DNA from: JBGVMW01 sp045125095
GTDB lineage: Bacteria > Bacillota > Clostridia > Lachnospirales > Lachnospiraceae
Length of the DNA stretch: 38,699 nt
Assembly: GCA_045125095.1 (NCBI GenBank)
Contig: JBGVMW010000316.1
Span: forward strand, 1 to 38,699
Direction: 5' to 3'
Shown here piece by piece: positions 31,038-38,537 of this stretch. Each line of letters starts with the position of its first letter. The stretch's first letter is position 1. The notes beneath the pieces are model-generated. The model did not search any database. It worked only from the letters and a program-made list of their open reading frames with translations, and was not told the origin of the DNA. A program made the translations under genes and the position numbers.

Positions 31038-31345
31038 TTACGAAAAAATTACAAGATGATATTGTTGACTTTGTTTATAATAAAATAAGTTCGGTAAAAC
31101 TTATTGTTAATAATGAACCGGTAGCGGCTACAATTAAGAGTAAAGAAAAAAACAGCAGATTTGTTGACATTTATGTTGATGTATTATTTGCAGATCCAAA
31201 TGATATTTTGAATGGCATAGCTGTTTATGACAGTTCAAACAATTTACTTGCAAAGGATTTGCCTAACTTGACATATAACGTTCAGTCTGCTACATATATG
31301 TATAGACTTGATATTACAAGCGACAAGCAAATAATAGAGGAGTAA
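31034..31345 (+). CDS. Small baseplate/fibre-linking protein
   Basis: This 103-residue protein has a beta-rich C-terminal half (SRFVDIYVDVLFADPNDILN). It lies between the wedge and the first fibre gene and overlaps the former by 4 bases, so it probably connects the two. No named family recognised. Confidence 0.65.
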   Translation: MITKKLQDDIVDFVYNKISSVKLIVNNEPVAATIKSKEKNSRFVDIYVDVLFADPNDILNGIAVYDSSNNLLAKDLPNLTYNVQSATYMYRLDITSDKQIIEE

Positions 31346-31349
31346 TTAA

Positions 31350-32018
31350 ATGACATATACAAAAACAGTTTGGAAAGACCAAGACGTTGAAAATCCGCGC
31401 ACTTATATTTTGCGTGATAATGGTGACGATACAACAACACTGCTCGATGCTTTTGGCACAGTCACAGAAATCGGAACGCCGGTTAATGCACAAAATATGA
31501 ACCATATTGAAAACGGTATTGCTGATTTGGATAATGCTGTTGTTCATAAAACAGGTGATGAAACGATTACAGGTGTAAAAACTTTTACGTCTGAAGTTAA
31601 TTTTTCAGCAGGTAATAGTTTAACTAAGGTTATTCAACAAGATGATGAAAATTTTTGTATTTATAAAAATGATATACCAATACTAGCCACTGGTACAGAC
31701 GCGAATACACCAATTTTAGTAGCTCCTGCTAATAAAACAACTCAACAATATGCTATTGTGACAACACAATATATAAGTAACCTTTGTGTTAAATTCAGTA
31801 ATGGATTGATGATTCAATGGGGAAATAGCGAAAGTGGAGGAACAATAAATTTTCATCAACCTTTTGTTGATAACAATGTAGTTGTAACAGCAACTATAAA
31901 ATCAGCAAACGGTACTAATGATAATGATGCAATAACGTCTGTAAATAGTGTCGGATTTTACTTTCATAACTATTCAGGCGGTGGTTGCTTTTGGACTGCT
32001 TTTGGACATTGGTATTAA
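31350..32018 (+). CDS. Tail fibre protein (gp53-like C terminus)
   Basis: This 222-residue protein has a fibre-type N-terminal region (DAFGTVTEIGTPVNAQNMNH, common in phage tail proteins) and a C-terminal domain beginning FSNGLMIQWGNSESG and ending FWTAFGHWY. That pattern matches the gp53/pyocin-type fibre tip, which folds as a trimeric knob that contacts the host. It is followed by its chaperone-like gene. TAGAGGAG serves as ribosome binding site. Confidence 0.83.
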   Translation: MTYTKTVWKDQDVENPRTYILRDNGDDTTTLLDAFGTVTEIGTPVNAQNMNHIENGIADLDNAVVHKTGDETITGVKTFTSEVNFSAGNSLTKVIQQDDENFCIYKNDIPILATGTDANTPILVAPANKTTQQYAIVTTQYISNLCVKFSNGLMIQWGNSESGGTINFHQPFVDNNVVVTATIKSANGTNDNDAITSVNSVGFYFHNYSGGGCFWTAFGHWY

Positions 32019-32037
32019 AAATAGGGAGTATTAGAAA

Positions 32038-32415
32038 ATGACAGATTATTCGAACTGGAAAATCTTAAAAACAGATATTAATAATCATTTGGAAGAATAT
32101 GGCAATGTTGCAGAATGGTGCAACAATGGTGGTGAGTATCATATTGAAGAACAAGATATCTATTATGTGGTTGTGAAAAATCCTGAGCCTTCAGAAGAAG
32201 AATTAAAAGATATTGTGCGCAACATAAGAAACAAATATCTGCAAGAATATGACTTTACGCAACTTCCTGATGCACCGTTTACTGATGAAGAAAAAGCGGT
32301 TTATTCACAATACAGACAGTATTTAAGAGATTATACAGATACTGCTGAATGGTGGCTTAATAATCCGAAAACTTTTGATGAATGGAAAAAAACTATTGAC
32401 ATTGTTTTGGATTAA
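32038..32415 (+). CDS. Tail fibre assembly chaperone-like protein
   Basis: This 125-residue protein ends with a segment YLQEYDFTQLPDAPFTDEEK and VYSQYRQYLRDYT, the pattern of the phage tail assembly chaperone (APC) domain found behind fibre genes. The N-terminal half is acidic. It would help trimerise the adjacent fibre. Confidence 0.8.
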   Translation: MTDYSNWKILKTDINNHLEEYGNVAEWCNNGGEYHIEEQDIYYVVVKNPEPSEEELKDIVRNIRNKYLQEYDFTQLPDAPFTDEEKAVYSQYRQYLRDYTDTAEWWLNNPKTFDEWKKTIDIVLD

Positions 32416-32471
32416 TTTATTTTATAATATGTAAACGCAATAAAAAATGTTTTTTCATATTGATTCTTTTT

Positions 32472-32496
32472 AAACCGTCTTTATGGCGGTTTTTTT
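32472..32496 (+). terminator. Intrinsic terminator after the first fibre block
   Basis: AAACCGTC (32472-32479) pairs with GGCGGTTT (32485-32492), one G-U wobble, with loop TTTAT, followed by TTTT. It closes the tail transcript. Confidence 0.85.
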
Positions 32497-32497
32497 G

Positions 32498-32526
32498 TTG
32501 ACAATAAATTAAAACTGTTATTTAAT
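32498..32526 (+). promoter_or_regulatory. Promoter for the small-protein cassette
   Basis: TTGACA (32498-32503), 17 bases, TTTAAT (32521-32526). It directly follows the terminator, overlapping its T run, and is 20 bases upstream of the gene at 32547. Confidence 0.7.
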
Positions 32527-32546
32527 TTTATCCGAAAGGAGTTGTT

Positions 32547-32795
32547 ATGGCACGCGGCAAAACAAGCGATATTACAAACAAATTCAAGAAAATGCGCAAA
32601 TGCAAAATAATTGAATTACTAAAATCGCCTGAAGTTGATTTGACCGATGATGAAATGGATATATTTTTACGCCGTTTATATTATTACAATGACCGTGTAA
32701 GTGATGATGTCGGAAAATGTCCGCGATGCGTAACAAAAATCTTTATGAATGTTATAACTAAATTAAGGGATTACTTCAATGAAAAATCAGAATAG
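32547..32795 (+). CDS. Small hypothetical protein
   Basis: This 82-residue protein (MARGKTSDITNKFKKMRKCK) is basic at the N terminus and has a lone CPRC pair near residue 54 (GKCPRCVTKIF). It starts the cassette under the promoter at 32498, with GAAAGGAG as ribosome binding site. It resembles small zinc-knuckle-like proteins, but two Cys are too few for a clear call. Confidence 0.6.
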   Translation: MARGKTSDITNKFKKMRKCKIIELLKSPEVDLTDDEMDIFLRRLYYYNDRVSDDVGKCPRCVTKIFMNVITKLRDYFNEKSE

Positions 32796-33039
32796 CAAGT
32801 TTAAAAACTCCAATAATACAAATAACAACACCGACAATTCAATTAAGAATGCCAAAAATGTAAATATCGCGCATTTTGACGCAAAAGTACTTGTCTATGT
32901 TTGGTTAATATCTTTTATTTCAGTTCTTTTTCTATCTGTTGCAGGTTATATTATACTTGACAATAAAATTCAAAGACAAACCGACAATTTTAATGCTTTT
33001 GTTGCCGGTTTATTAAATGATAGCAGTATGCTTAAATAA
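32779..33039 (+). CDS. Single-pass membrane protein
   Basis: This 86-residue protein has an Asn-rich N terminus (SNNTNNNTDNSIKNAKNVNI) and one membrane segment (VWLISFISVLFLSVAGYIIL). It overlaps the upstream gene by 17 bases. Possible roles include a holin-like, antiholin or exclusion protein; nothing decides between them. Confidence 0.6.
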   Translation: MKNQNSKFKNSNNTNNNTDNSIKNAKNVNIAHFDAKVLVYVWLISFISVLFLSVAGYIILDNKIQRQTDNFNAFVAGLLNDSSMLK

Positions 33040-33080
33040 TACTTAATAAAAGCGTAAAAATTTTTCATTCTCCATTAGAG

Positions 33081-33109
33081 TAGTAGTCGTAAAGGCTACT
33101 ATTTTTTTT
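33081..33109 (+). terminator. Intrinsic terminator or attenuator
   Basis: TAGTAGTC (33081-33088) and GGCTACTA (33094-33101), loop GTAAA, one wobble, followed by eight T's. The gene at 33122 starts 12 bases later. Confidence 0.8.
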
Positions 33110-33121
33110 GGAGTTTTTAAT

Positions 33122-33559
33122 ATGTTTGAAAATATGGGTTATAACGGCTATATTCCGCCGCAACAACGCGGTTATTATCCGCAAAACAATTACAATATGC
33201 CGATGCAACAACCACAAACAATTCAAAACGTTGCACAACAGGTTCAACCTCAACTTTATTCGTATTTCGTAAAACAGGCCGCAGATTTAGCGACACCAAA
33301 CATTATGCCAAATACTTTATATCTTGGCATCAATTCCGACCAAAAAGAAATTTACATACGAAAAATGAATAATGACGGCAATATTGAGCTAGAAACTTAC
33401 ACATTGTCATCCGGTAAAAAGGAAAAATCAGAACTGCAAGCGATTGTTGAACGTCTTGATAGTATTGAAAAGAAAATTGCTGAATTACCGGCACAACGTC
33501 AAACATTAACATTGAAAGGAAAAGACAATGAACGGATTTCTAAATCAAATAATGAATAA
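33122..33559 (+). CDS. Conserved gut-phage-type protein, Gln/Pro-rich N terminus
   Basis: This 145-residue protein has a Tyr/Gln/Pro/Asn-rich first third (NGYIPPQQRGYYPQNNYNM), a middle ordered part with ELYIGINSDQ-like beta strands and a C-terminal coiled coil (ELQAIVERLDSIEKKIAELP). I recall similar arrangements upstream of small repetitive genes in gut phages, possibly as virion components, but the role is not established. Confidence 0.65.
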   Translation: MFENMGYNGYIPPQQRGYYPQNNYNMPMQQPQTIQNVAQQVQPQLYSYFVKQAADLATPNIMPNTLYLGINSDQKEIYIRKMNNDGNIELETYTLSSGKKEKSELQAIVERLDSIEKKIAELPAQRQTLTLKGKDNERISKSNNE

Positions 33560-33785
33560 TGTGCTAGGCGGACGTTTTAAGCAACAAATTGATATGTTTA
33601 ACCAAATGATGAATGGTAAAACTCCGCAACAGCAGTTTCAAACAATTTTTAATATGGCAAAATCACGCGGTTTTGACGTCAATAAAAAGATTTTTTCCGA
33701 GCAAGATTTACAGCAACTCGGAATAAATATTCCTCGCAAGAGTGACTTTAATAATTCCTCGCCGCAAGCGGGTGACTTGGTTTAA
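33528..33785 (+). CDS. Small conserved phage protein
   Basis: This 85-residue protein (MNGFLNQIMNNVLGGRFKQQ) contains KTPQQQFQTIFNMAKSRGFD and a C-terminal Gln/Leu pattern. The same neighbours (a Gln-rich protein before and a Gly-rich protein after) suggest a conserved cassette. It overlaps the upstream gene by 32 bases. Unknown function. Confidence 0.63.
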   Translation: MNGFLNQIMNNVLGGRFKQQIDMFNQMMNGKTPQQQFQTIFNMAKSRGFDVNKKIFSEQDLQQLGINIPRKSDFNNSSPQAGDLV

Positions 33786-33809
33786 TTTTTATTTAAGGAG
33801 TAAATTACT

Positions 33810-34502
33810 ATGGCTGAAGGTAATGGTTATAGTTTGGCCGACATTGCTGCCGCAATGGGTGGTAATGGTGGCTTTGGTGGAATGGGCGGCTCTTGGCTGA
33901 CTATTCTGTTTTTAATTGTGTTAATGGGTGGTAACGGCGGCTTTGGTTGGGGTAATAACGGCTTTGCAAATGCTATCGGTTACGAAAACTTAGCGACTTC
34001 AAACGAAGTTCAAAGAGGTTTTGATAATCAAAACTCTATGGCAAATCAGCGCGAAATTTTGGCGGCTGTTAATAGCGGCACCGCTCAAAGTGTTGCTGCA
34101 ACAAATCAAACGTTTCACGATACTTTGAACGTTTTGCAAGATAAATACAGCGAGTTGGCTCGTGATATTTATGGCGTGTCATCGCAAGTGCAGGCAGGTA
34201 TTGCAAACGCAAATCAATGTTGCTGCGACACCAAGATGTTAATTCAAGAAACTTCGGCACAAAATCGTTATGATGCGTTAGTAAATACAAACGCTATCAG
34301 AAATGATATTGCCGCAAGCAAACAAGAAGTTCTTGCAGCTATGGCTCAAAACAAAATTGAGGCTTTGCAGGGCAAAATTCAACAGCTTGAATTGGCACAA
34401 GCTACAAACAACGTAGTTCGTTATCCAAACGGTTGGACTTATAACGCCGGTCCGTCACCGTTCTGCAACTGCGGTGGTTGTGGATGTGGCTTTAACGCTT
34501 AA
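33810..34502 (+). CDS. Gly-rich protein with membrane segment and Cys-rich tail
   Basis: This 230-residue protein begins with Gly-rich repeats (GGNGGFGGMGG) around a hydrophobic stretch (SWLTILFLIVLMGG), has a long helical/coiled-coil middle (about 70-200), a CCC triplet, and ends in FCNCGGCGCGF. Similar proteins are frequent in gut phage genomes with unknown function, perhaps structural. AAGGAG precedes the ATG. Confidence 0.68.
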   Translation: MAEGNGYSLADIAAAMGGNGGFGGMGGSWLTILFLIVLMGGNGGFGWGNNGFANAIGYENLATSNEVQRGFDNQNSMANQREILAAVNSGTAQSVAATNQTFHDTLNVLQDKYSELARDIYGVSSQVQAGIANANQCCCDTKMLIQETSAQNRYDALVNTNAIRNDIAASKQEVLAAMAQNKIEALQGKIQQLELAQATNNVVRYPNGWTYNAGPSPFCNCGGCGCGFNA

Positions 34503-34509
34503 TAACCTC

Positions 34510-34542
34510 GGCGGAGTTTAACCGCTCCGCCTTTGATTTTTT
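34510..34542 (+). terminator. Intrinsic terminator
   Basis: GGCGGAG (34510-34516) pairs with CTCCGCC (34525-34531), with a T-rich run after it. It follows the Gly-rich protein gene. Confidence 0.75.
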
Positions 34543-34557
34543 AATGGAGTAGATAAA

Positions 34558-34923
34558 ATGAGATGTAATTGTAATTGTCCTTATAAACATACAACAACGG
34601 CATTATCGACAGCCGGTTTATTGACTGTCACAAATCCGAACAATGTCGGAAACTTCGATCCGTTTTGCTTAGTATTAACAATCAATCCTGATAGCGTTAT
34701 TACAGGTGCGCCGGTTAATTATACCGTAACAGTTAACGGTGCGGCAGTTCCTATTTGGGATAAATGGGGTTATCCAATAACTACGGACAGATTATGCACA
34801 AGAACGTGTTATCGTGGCCGCTATATTGAAAGCGCAACACCACACGTTACTTTGACCAATGTTTTGAGCAATACGGCCTTAACAGGAGTTGCAACAACGG
34901 CAACCGAAACAACAGGGAGTTAA
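34558..34923 (+). CDS. Beta-rich, Cys-containing hypothetical protein
   Basis: This 121-residue protein starts MRCNCNCPYKHTTTALSTAG and has repeated Thr/Val-rich beta-type strands (YTVTVNGAAVPIWDKWGYP). Its Cys-rich N terminus parallels the Cys-rich C terminus of the previous protein, so disulfide or metal contacts between them are possible (inference). No family recognised. Confidence 0.6.
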   Translation: MRCNCNCPYKHTTTALSTAGLLTVTNPNNVGNFDPFCLVLTINPDSVITGAPVNYTVTVNGAAVPIWDKWGYPITTDRLCTRTCYRGRYIESATPHVTLTNVLSNTALTGVATTATETTGS

Positions 34924-34927
34924 TTAG

Positions 34928-35380
34928 ATGACACACTTTAAGGAAATAATCGAAGAATATTCGAGCGTCAGCGATGTTGAAGATATGCGCCGGTTAACTA
35001 AAGTTATCGATTGTTTTTTTGATGCAGTTGAAGACATAGATCCGGAACTTGCAAAAAAATATATGACTAAGGTTAAACTGTCGCAAAAATGTATTCCGTG
35101 GGATAGGGCGCAAGCTGAAATGGCTGTGCATAAAATGAAAAATAAAGACGGCACAACCGGCGAACATTGGAGTTATGATAAGACAAAAGAAGTCTTAGAA
35201 AAACGCGGTTATGATTTTAATCCGGCTGAATGGTATTATGTATTAAATATGGTTTATTCTGATTACGCATCGGAACAGTTTGATACAGAAGATTATATCA
35301 GAATTGCATACGATATAATATCTGATATTGATGCGCCAAAAAATGCAACAAAAAAGGTTTTCGTTGCAAAACACTATTGA
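34928..35380 (+). CDS. Hypothetical helical protein (DUF7841-like pattern)
   Basis: This 150-residue protein has an acidic N-terminal helical part (FKEIIEEYSSVSDVEDMRRL) and the conserved-looking segment SYDKTKEVLEKRGYDFNPAE followed by WYYVLNMVYSDY. I recognise the style of a family of gut-phage proteins at this place in the genome, but its role is unknown. It ends the cassette. Confidence 0.62.
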   Translation: MTHFKEIIEEYSSVSDVEDMRRLTKVIDCFFDAVEDIDPELAKKYMTKVKLSQKCIPWDRAQAEMAVHKMKNKDGTTGEHWSYDKTKEVLEKRGYDFNPAEWYYVLNMVYSDYASEQFDTEDYIRIAYDIISDIDAPKNATKKVFVAKHY

Positions 35381-35437
35381 CAAGCCTAAACTTTTAAGCC
35401 TATTCTTAAAATAGGTAATAAAGAGGGTGTGCATTAA

Positions 35438-35758
35438 ATGTTGAGTTCGATAGAATTATGGTTAGCCGGTATATTGGCAGGGATTTGGAACGTGTTAAAT
35501 GAAAGGTTTATATCAGTAAAAAGAAGTATATGCGTCTTTATTTTAGGCGTTACATTCTGCATTGCGCCTGCCATAATTCTTGAGAAACTTGGATATGATG
35601 CCGGATTATCAACTTGCATCGGCTATTTTTGCGGAATATTAAGTCAAAAAATTTATCAAGCTGCAAGCAGAGTTATAGAAAAGTCACCTGAAATTATTAC
35701 ACAAAAAATAATCGGTAAAAAGGGTGGCAAAAATGGAACAAAAAGAAATAATCGATAG
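35438..35758 (+). CDS. Holin
   Basis: This 106-residue protein has three probable membrane segments (IELWLAGILAGIWNVL; ICVFILGVTFCIAPAIIL; LSTCIGYFCGILSQKI) and a basic C-terminal tail (KKGGKNGTKRNNR), the layout of class I holins. It lies directly before the endolysin and overlaps it by 26 bases. It would form the inner-membrane holes that let the endolysin out. The sequence family is not diagnostic. Confidence 0.75.
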   Translation: MLSSIELWLAGILAGIWNVLNERFISVKRSICVFILGVTFCIAPAIILEKLGYDAGLSTCIGYFCGILSQKIYQAASRVIEKSPEIITQKIIGKKGGKNGTKRNNR

Positions 35759-36233
35759 AATAAAGTTTCACGAGGGTTTGCGTCTTATGCCTTATCGCGA
35801 CCACCTTGGAAAATTATCAATTGGCATCGGTCGTTGTATTGACACGCATCCTTTTTCTCAACAAGAATTAAATTTTTGTGGCGATTGGAAACACGGAATA
35901 ACAACAACAGCCGCTTATCAGTTATGTAAAAACGATATTAACGAATGTAAATCACAATTAAACACGCTTGGCCTTTGGTATCATAATTTAGATGATAACC
36001 GCAAATATGCGCTTTTGGATATGTGTTTCCAACTTGGTTTTGAGGGTTTATGCGGTTTCAAAAAGATGCTTAAACACTTGCAAAATAAAGATTGGCAGGG
36101 CGCGTATTATGAATGCTTGAACTCAAAGTATGCAAAAAAAGACACACCGACACGCGCTAAAAGAATTGCTATTGCATTAAAAACAGGGCGGTGGTATTAT
36201 AATTTGAATGAATATTATAAAGAGGTGATGTAA
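35733..36233 (+). CDS. Endolysin, T4-type lysozyme (GH24 muramidase)
   Basis: This is a 166-residue muramidase when started at the ATG at 35733 (AGGG 8 bases upstream); a GTG at 35724 adds three residues. Catalytic spacing matches T4 lysozyme: Glu14 in KFHEG, Asp23 in PYRDHLG, and Ser29 where T4 has Thr26 (GKLSIGIGR). There is no signal peptide, so it depends on the holin. It degrades host peptidoglycan. Located between the holin and a membrane protein. Confidence 0.92.
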   Translation: MEQKEIIDRIKFHEGLRLMPYRDHLGKLSIGIGRCIDTHPFSQQELNFCGDWKHGITTTAAYQLCKNDINECKSQLNTLGLWYHNLDDNRKYALLDMCFQLGFEGLCGFKKMLKHLQNKDWQGAYYECLNSKYAKKDTPTRAKRIAIALKTGRWYYNLNEYYKEVM

Positions 36234-36778
36234 TGGGTGTTTTTTTTGCTTTTTGGCGGCGGTTTTTTGGCGGTTACAGCGGTAAGCTCAAATTCTTAGA
36301 CTATCGTGGCGTGCAAATGATTTTATGCATTCTAACGGTGTTTTTATGGGAATGGTTATATAAAGGTTTTATTTGGTATATTGCCGCGATTATAGCTGTA
36401 TTAGTTTATATTTTTTGGTGTAAAGGACATTTTTATTATTTTAAGTGTGGAACCGAAGATAACGAGTACATTGACGAACAGTTAGCTAAAGGACGCAAAC
36501 CGGCAATGAATTGGATTGTTGCACCGGTCAATAAATGGTTTGGATTTAAGGAACGTTCAAAACAATATTGTTTTATTGGTTTAATGATCCGATATTTTTT
36601 ATGGTCTTTACCGGTTGCCTTTTTTGTTGGTTGGCAATTTGCTGTATGTGGTTTTTGCGTTCCGTTTATTTATAATGCTTGTTTTTGGATTGAATTACCA
36701 AATTGCAAGTTTGCAAAAAATCCGACGAATTGGGCGGAATGGTTTAGTGGTTTAATTATAGGTTGGGGGTTAGTATGA
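36233..36778 (+). CDS. Multi-pass membrane protein between lysis and fibre genes
   Basis: This 181-residue protein has about four membrane segments (near residues 29-47, 48-64, 118-136 and 137-150), several Cys residues and a Trp-rich, basic character. It starts one base before the endolysin stop ends (TAATG) and its stop overlaps the next ATG. It may be an accessory holin, an antiholin or an exclusion factor. No family is recognised. Confidence 0.65.
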   Translation: MGVFFAFWRRFFGGYSGKLKFLDYRGVQMILCILTVFLWEWLYKGFIWYIAAIIAVLVYIFWCKGHFYYFKCGTEDNEYIDEQLAKGRKPAMNWIVAPVNKWFGFKERSKQYCFIGLMIRYFLWSLPVAFFVGWQFAVCGFCVPFIYNACFWIELPNCKFAKNPTNWAEWFSGLIIGWGLV

Positions 36779-37071
36779 CATTATATCAGGGCGATAATAC
36801 CGCGGCATTTGGTGGTAATTTTTTAACAATAAACATTGTGCCGGATGGTGATAAACCAGTTCCAACAATAACGCGAGCAGAACTTAAAGTTGGTTGTATT
36901 CATAAAGTTTTTGAAAATCCAATTTTTCCAATAACGGTAAATTTAACCGAAGAAGAAAGTTCAAAATTGCAAGCGCAAAATTCGGCTTATTTAGCGGTTT
37001 GGGATATTGAGGGTAGAAAAAAGACCTGCACAGGCACAATAAGTTTTACAGCACAAGCGCGGAGAGTTTAA
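36775..37071 (+). CDS. Small beta-rich structural protein
   Basis: This 98-residue protein begins MTLYQGDNTAAFGGNFLTIN. I chose the ATG at 36775 (GGGGGT upstream, overlap ATGA with the previous stop) over a TTG at 36763. The beta-strand-rich sequence and the fibre-gene context suggest a tail accessory protein. No named domain. Confidence 0.65.
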   Translation: MTLYQGDNTAAFGGNFLTINIVPDGDKPVPTITRAELKVGCIHKVFENPIFPITVNLTEEESSKLQAQNSAYLAVWDIEGRKKTCTGTISFTAQARRV

Positions 37072-37072
37072 T

Positions 37073-37387
37073 ATGGAAGATTATAGCATAGAATTTACAC
37101 TTGAACCGCAACAGGAAATTCCGGTTGAATTAACACTCGGCGAACAAACCTTAATTGATGCCGATTTATCGCTCGGCGTAATTGTTGAAGATAAGCACTT
37201 TGTTTTTGAGCAAGAGATACCAAGCGACACATGGCAGATTACACATAATTTAGAAAAAAGACCAAGTGTTACAGTGGTTGATAGTGCAGGCAATATGCAA
37301 ATGCCTGACGAAGTAACATATAATGATGATAACACAATAACAATTAAATTTGTCGGCTCTTTTGCCGGAAAAGCATTTTTAAACTAA
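37073..37387 (+). CDS. Fibre-associated protein with W-x-THNL domain
   Basis: This 104-residue protein has an acidic N-terminal half and a C-terminal domain with DTWQITHNLEKRPSVTVVDS, a pattern found at the C terminus of many phage fibre proteins. A related W-x-x-THNL segment ends the next gene. It may be a short structural tip or adaptor. Confidence 0.7.
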   Translation: MEDYSIEFTLEPQQEIPVELTLGEQTLIDADLSLGVIVEDKHFVFEQEIPSDTWQITHNLEKRPSVTVVDSAGNMQMPDEVTYNDDNTITIKFVGSFAGKAFLN

Positions 37388-37400
37388 GGAGTAATAAAAA

Positions 37401-38534
37401 ATGAAATATGGACATTTAGACGGTCAGGGAATTGCAGAATTAAGAAATTTTAATATTCAAAACTTATCATCTGCACCGACAACAGGATTAAAAGCAGGGC
37501 GGTTTTATTTTAATACCACCGATAATACGCTATATGTTTATGACGGTTCTGCGTGGGCTGATGCATTAAGTCAGGGCAGAATTTATACTGAGGGATTGGG
37601 TATTGATATTACAGGTAGTGAAATTTCGGTTGATACAAGCGTTATTGCTCAACAATCAGATTTACCGACAAAGGTTTCCGATTTAACAAACGATAGCGGT
37701 TATATTACAGGCATTACAGGAAGTGATGTAACAACAGCTTTGGGATATACGCCGTATAATGCGACCAATCCGAGCGGATACCAAGAAAACGTTATTGAAA
37801 CGGTTAAAGTAAATAACACAGCATTAACGCCGACAAGCAAAGCGGTAAATATTACCGTTCCGACAACTGCGGCAGATGTAAACGCCTTGCCGAGTTCAAC
37901 AAAATATGGTGCGACAATTACGGCATCATTAAATACCACAGATTACAAATTAACGCTGACGTTAAAAGACCAAGACGGCAACACGTTAGGCACGGCACAG
38001 GTCGTTGACTTTCCGATTGAAAGCGTTGTTGTAAGCGGTAGTTATGATAATACTAACAAAAAGATTATTTTAACATTGCAAAACGGTACAACGATTGATG
38101 TTCCAGTTGGCGATTTGGTTGCAGGTTTACAAAGCGAAATTACATCTTCAAATAAGTTAGATGCTGATTTGGTTGATGATAGCACAAGCACAAATAAATT
38201 TGTTACTGCGGCAAATAAAACGACTTGGAATAACAAGCAAGACGCTATTTCAGATTTAGCAACTATCCGGAGCGGTGCGTCTAAAGGTGCGACATCTGTT
38301 CAATCTTATAATGCACAGAATAGTGCATTGACCGTAACAGGTGGAGTGGCAACTTGGGCGGTAACGCATAACCTTAATAACTCAAATGTTGCTATTCACT
38401 TATATGAAGTCAGTTCTGGTGAAGAAGTTATGTTTGATAGAAGTATTACAAGTGCAAATGCGGTAAGCGTGAAGATTTTATCAACAGCGGCAAGCATTGC
38501 GGCAAACACATATAAAATTGTAGTTCAGGGGTAA
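37401..38534 (+). CDS. Tail fibre protein with repeated beta segments
   Basis: This 377-residue protein starts MKYGHLDGQGIAELRNFNIQ. It has a fibre-type N-terminal segment (GRFYFNTTDNTLYVYDGSAW) that is common to phage tail fibres, a long Thr/Asn/Asp-rich beta-helical-looking shaft and a C-terminal W-x-x-THNL domain (TWAVTHNLNNSNVAIHLYEV). It probably makes up a main part of the host-binding tail. AAGGAG precedes the ATG. Confidence 0.85.
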   Translation: MKYGHLDGQGIAELRNFNIQNLSSAPTTGLKAGRFYFNTTDNTLYVYDGSAWADALSQGRIYTEGLGIDITGSEISVDTSVIAQQSDLPTKVSDLTNDSGYITGITGSDVTTALGYTPYNATNPSGYQENVIETVKVNNTALTPTSKAVNITVPTTAADVNALPSSTKYGATITASLNTTDYKLTLTLKDQDGNTLGTAQVVDFPIESVVVSGSYDNTNKKIILTLQNGTTIDVPVGDLVAGLQSEITSSNKLDADLVDDSTSTNKFVTAANKTTWNNKQDAISDLATIRSGASKGATSVQSYNAQNSALTVTGGVATWAVTHNLNNSNVAIHLYEVSSGEEVMFDRSITSANAVSVKILSTAASIAANTYKIVVQG

Positions 38535-38537
38535 GAT

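Noticed and set aside
35377..35406. TTGACA-18-TATTCT as a promoter for the lysis genes
   Set aside because: The -10 element is weak and the -35 lies at the end of the preceding gene; no further support.
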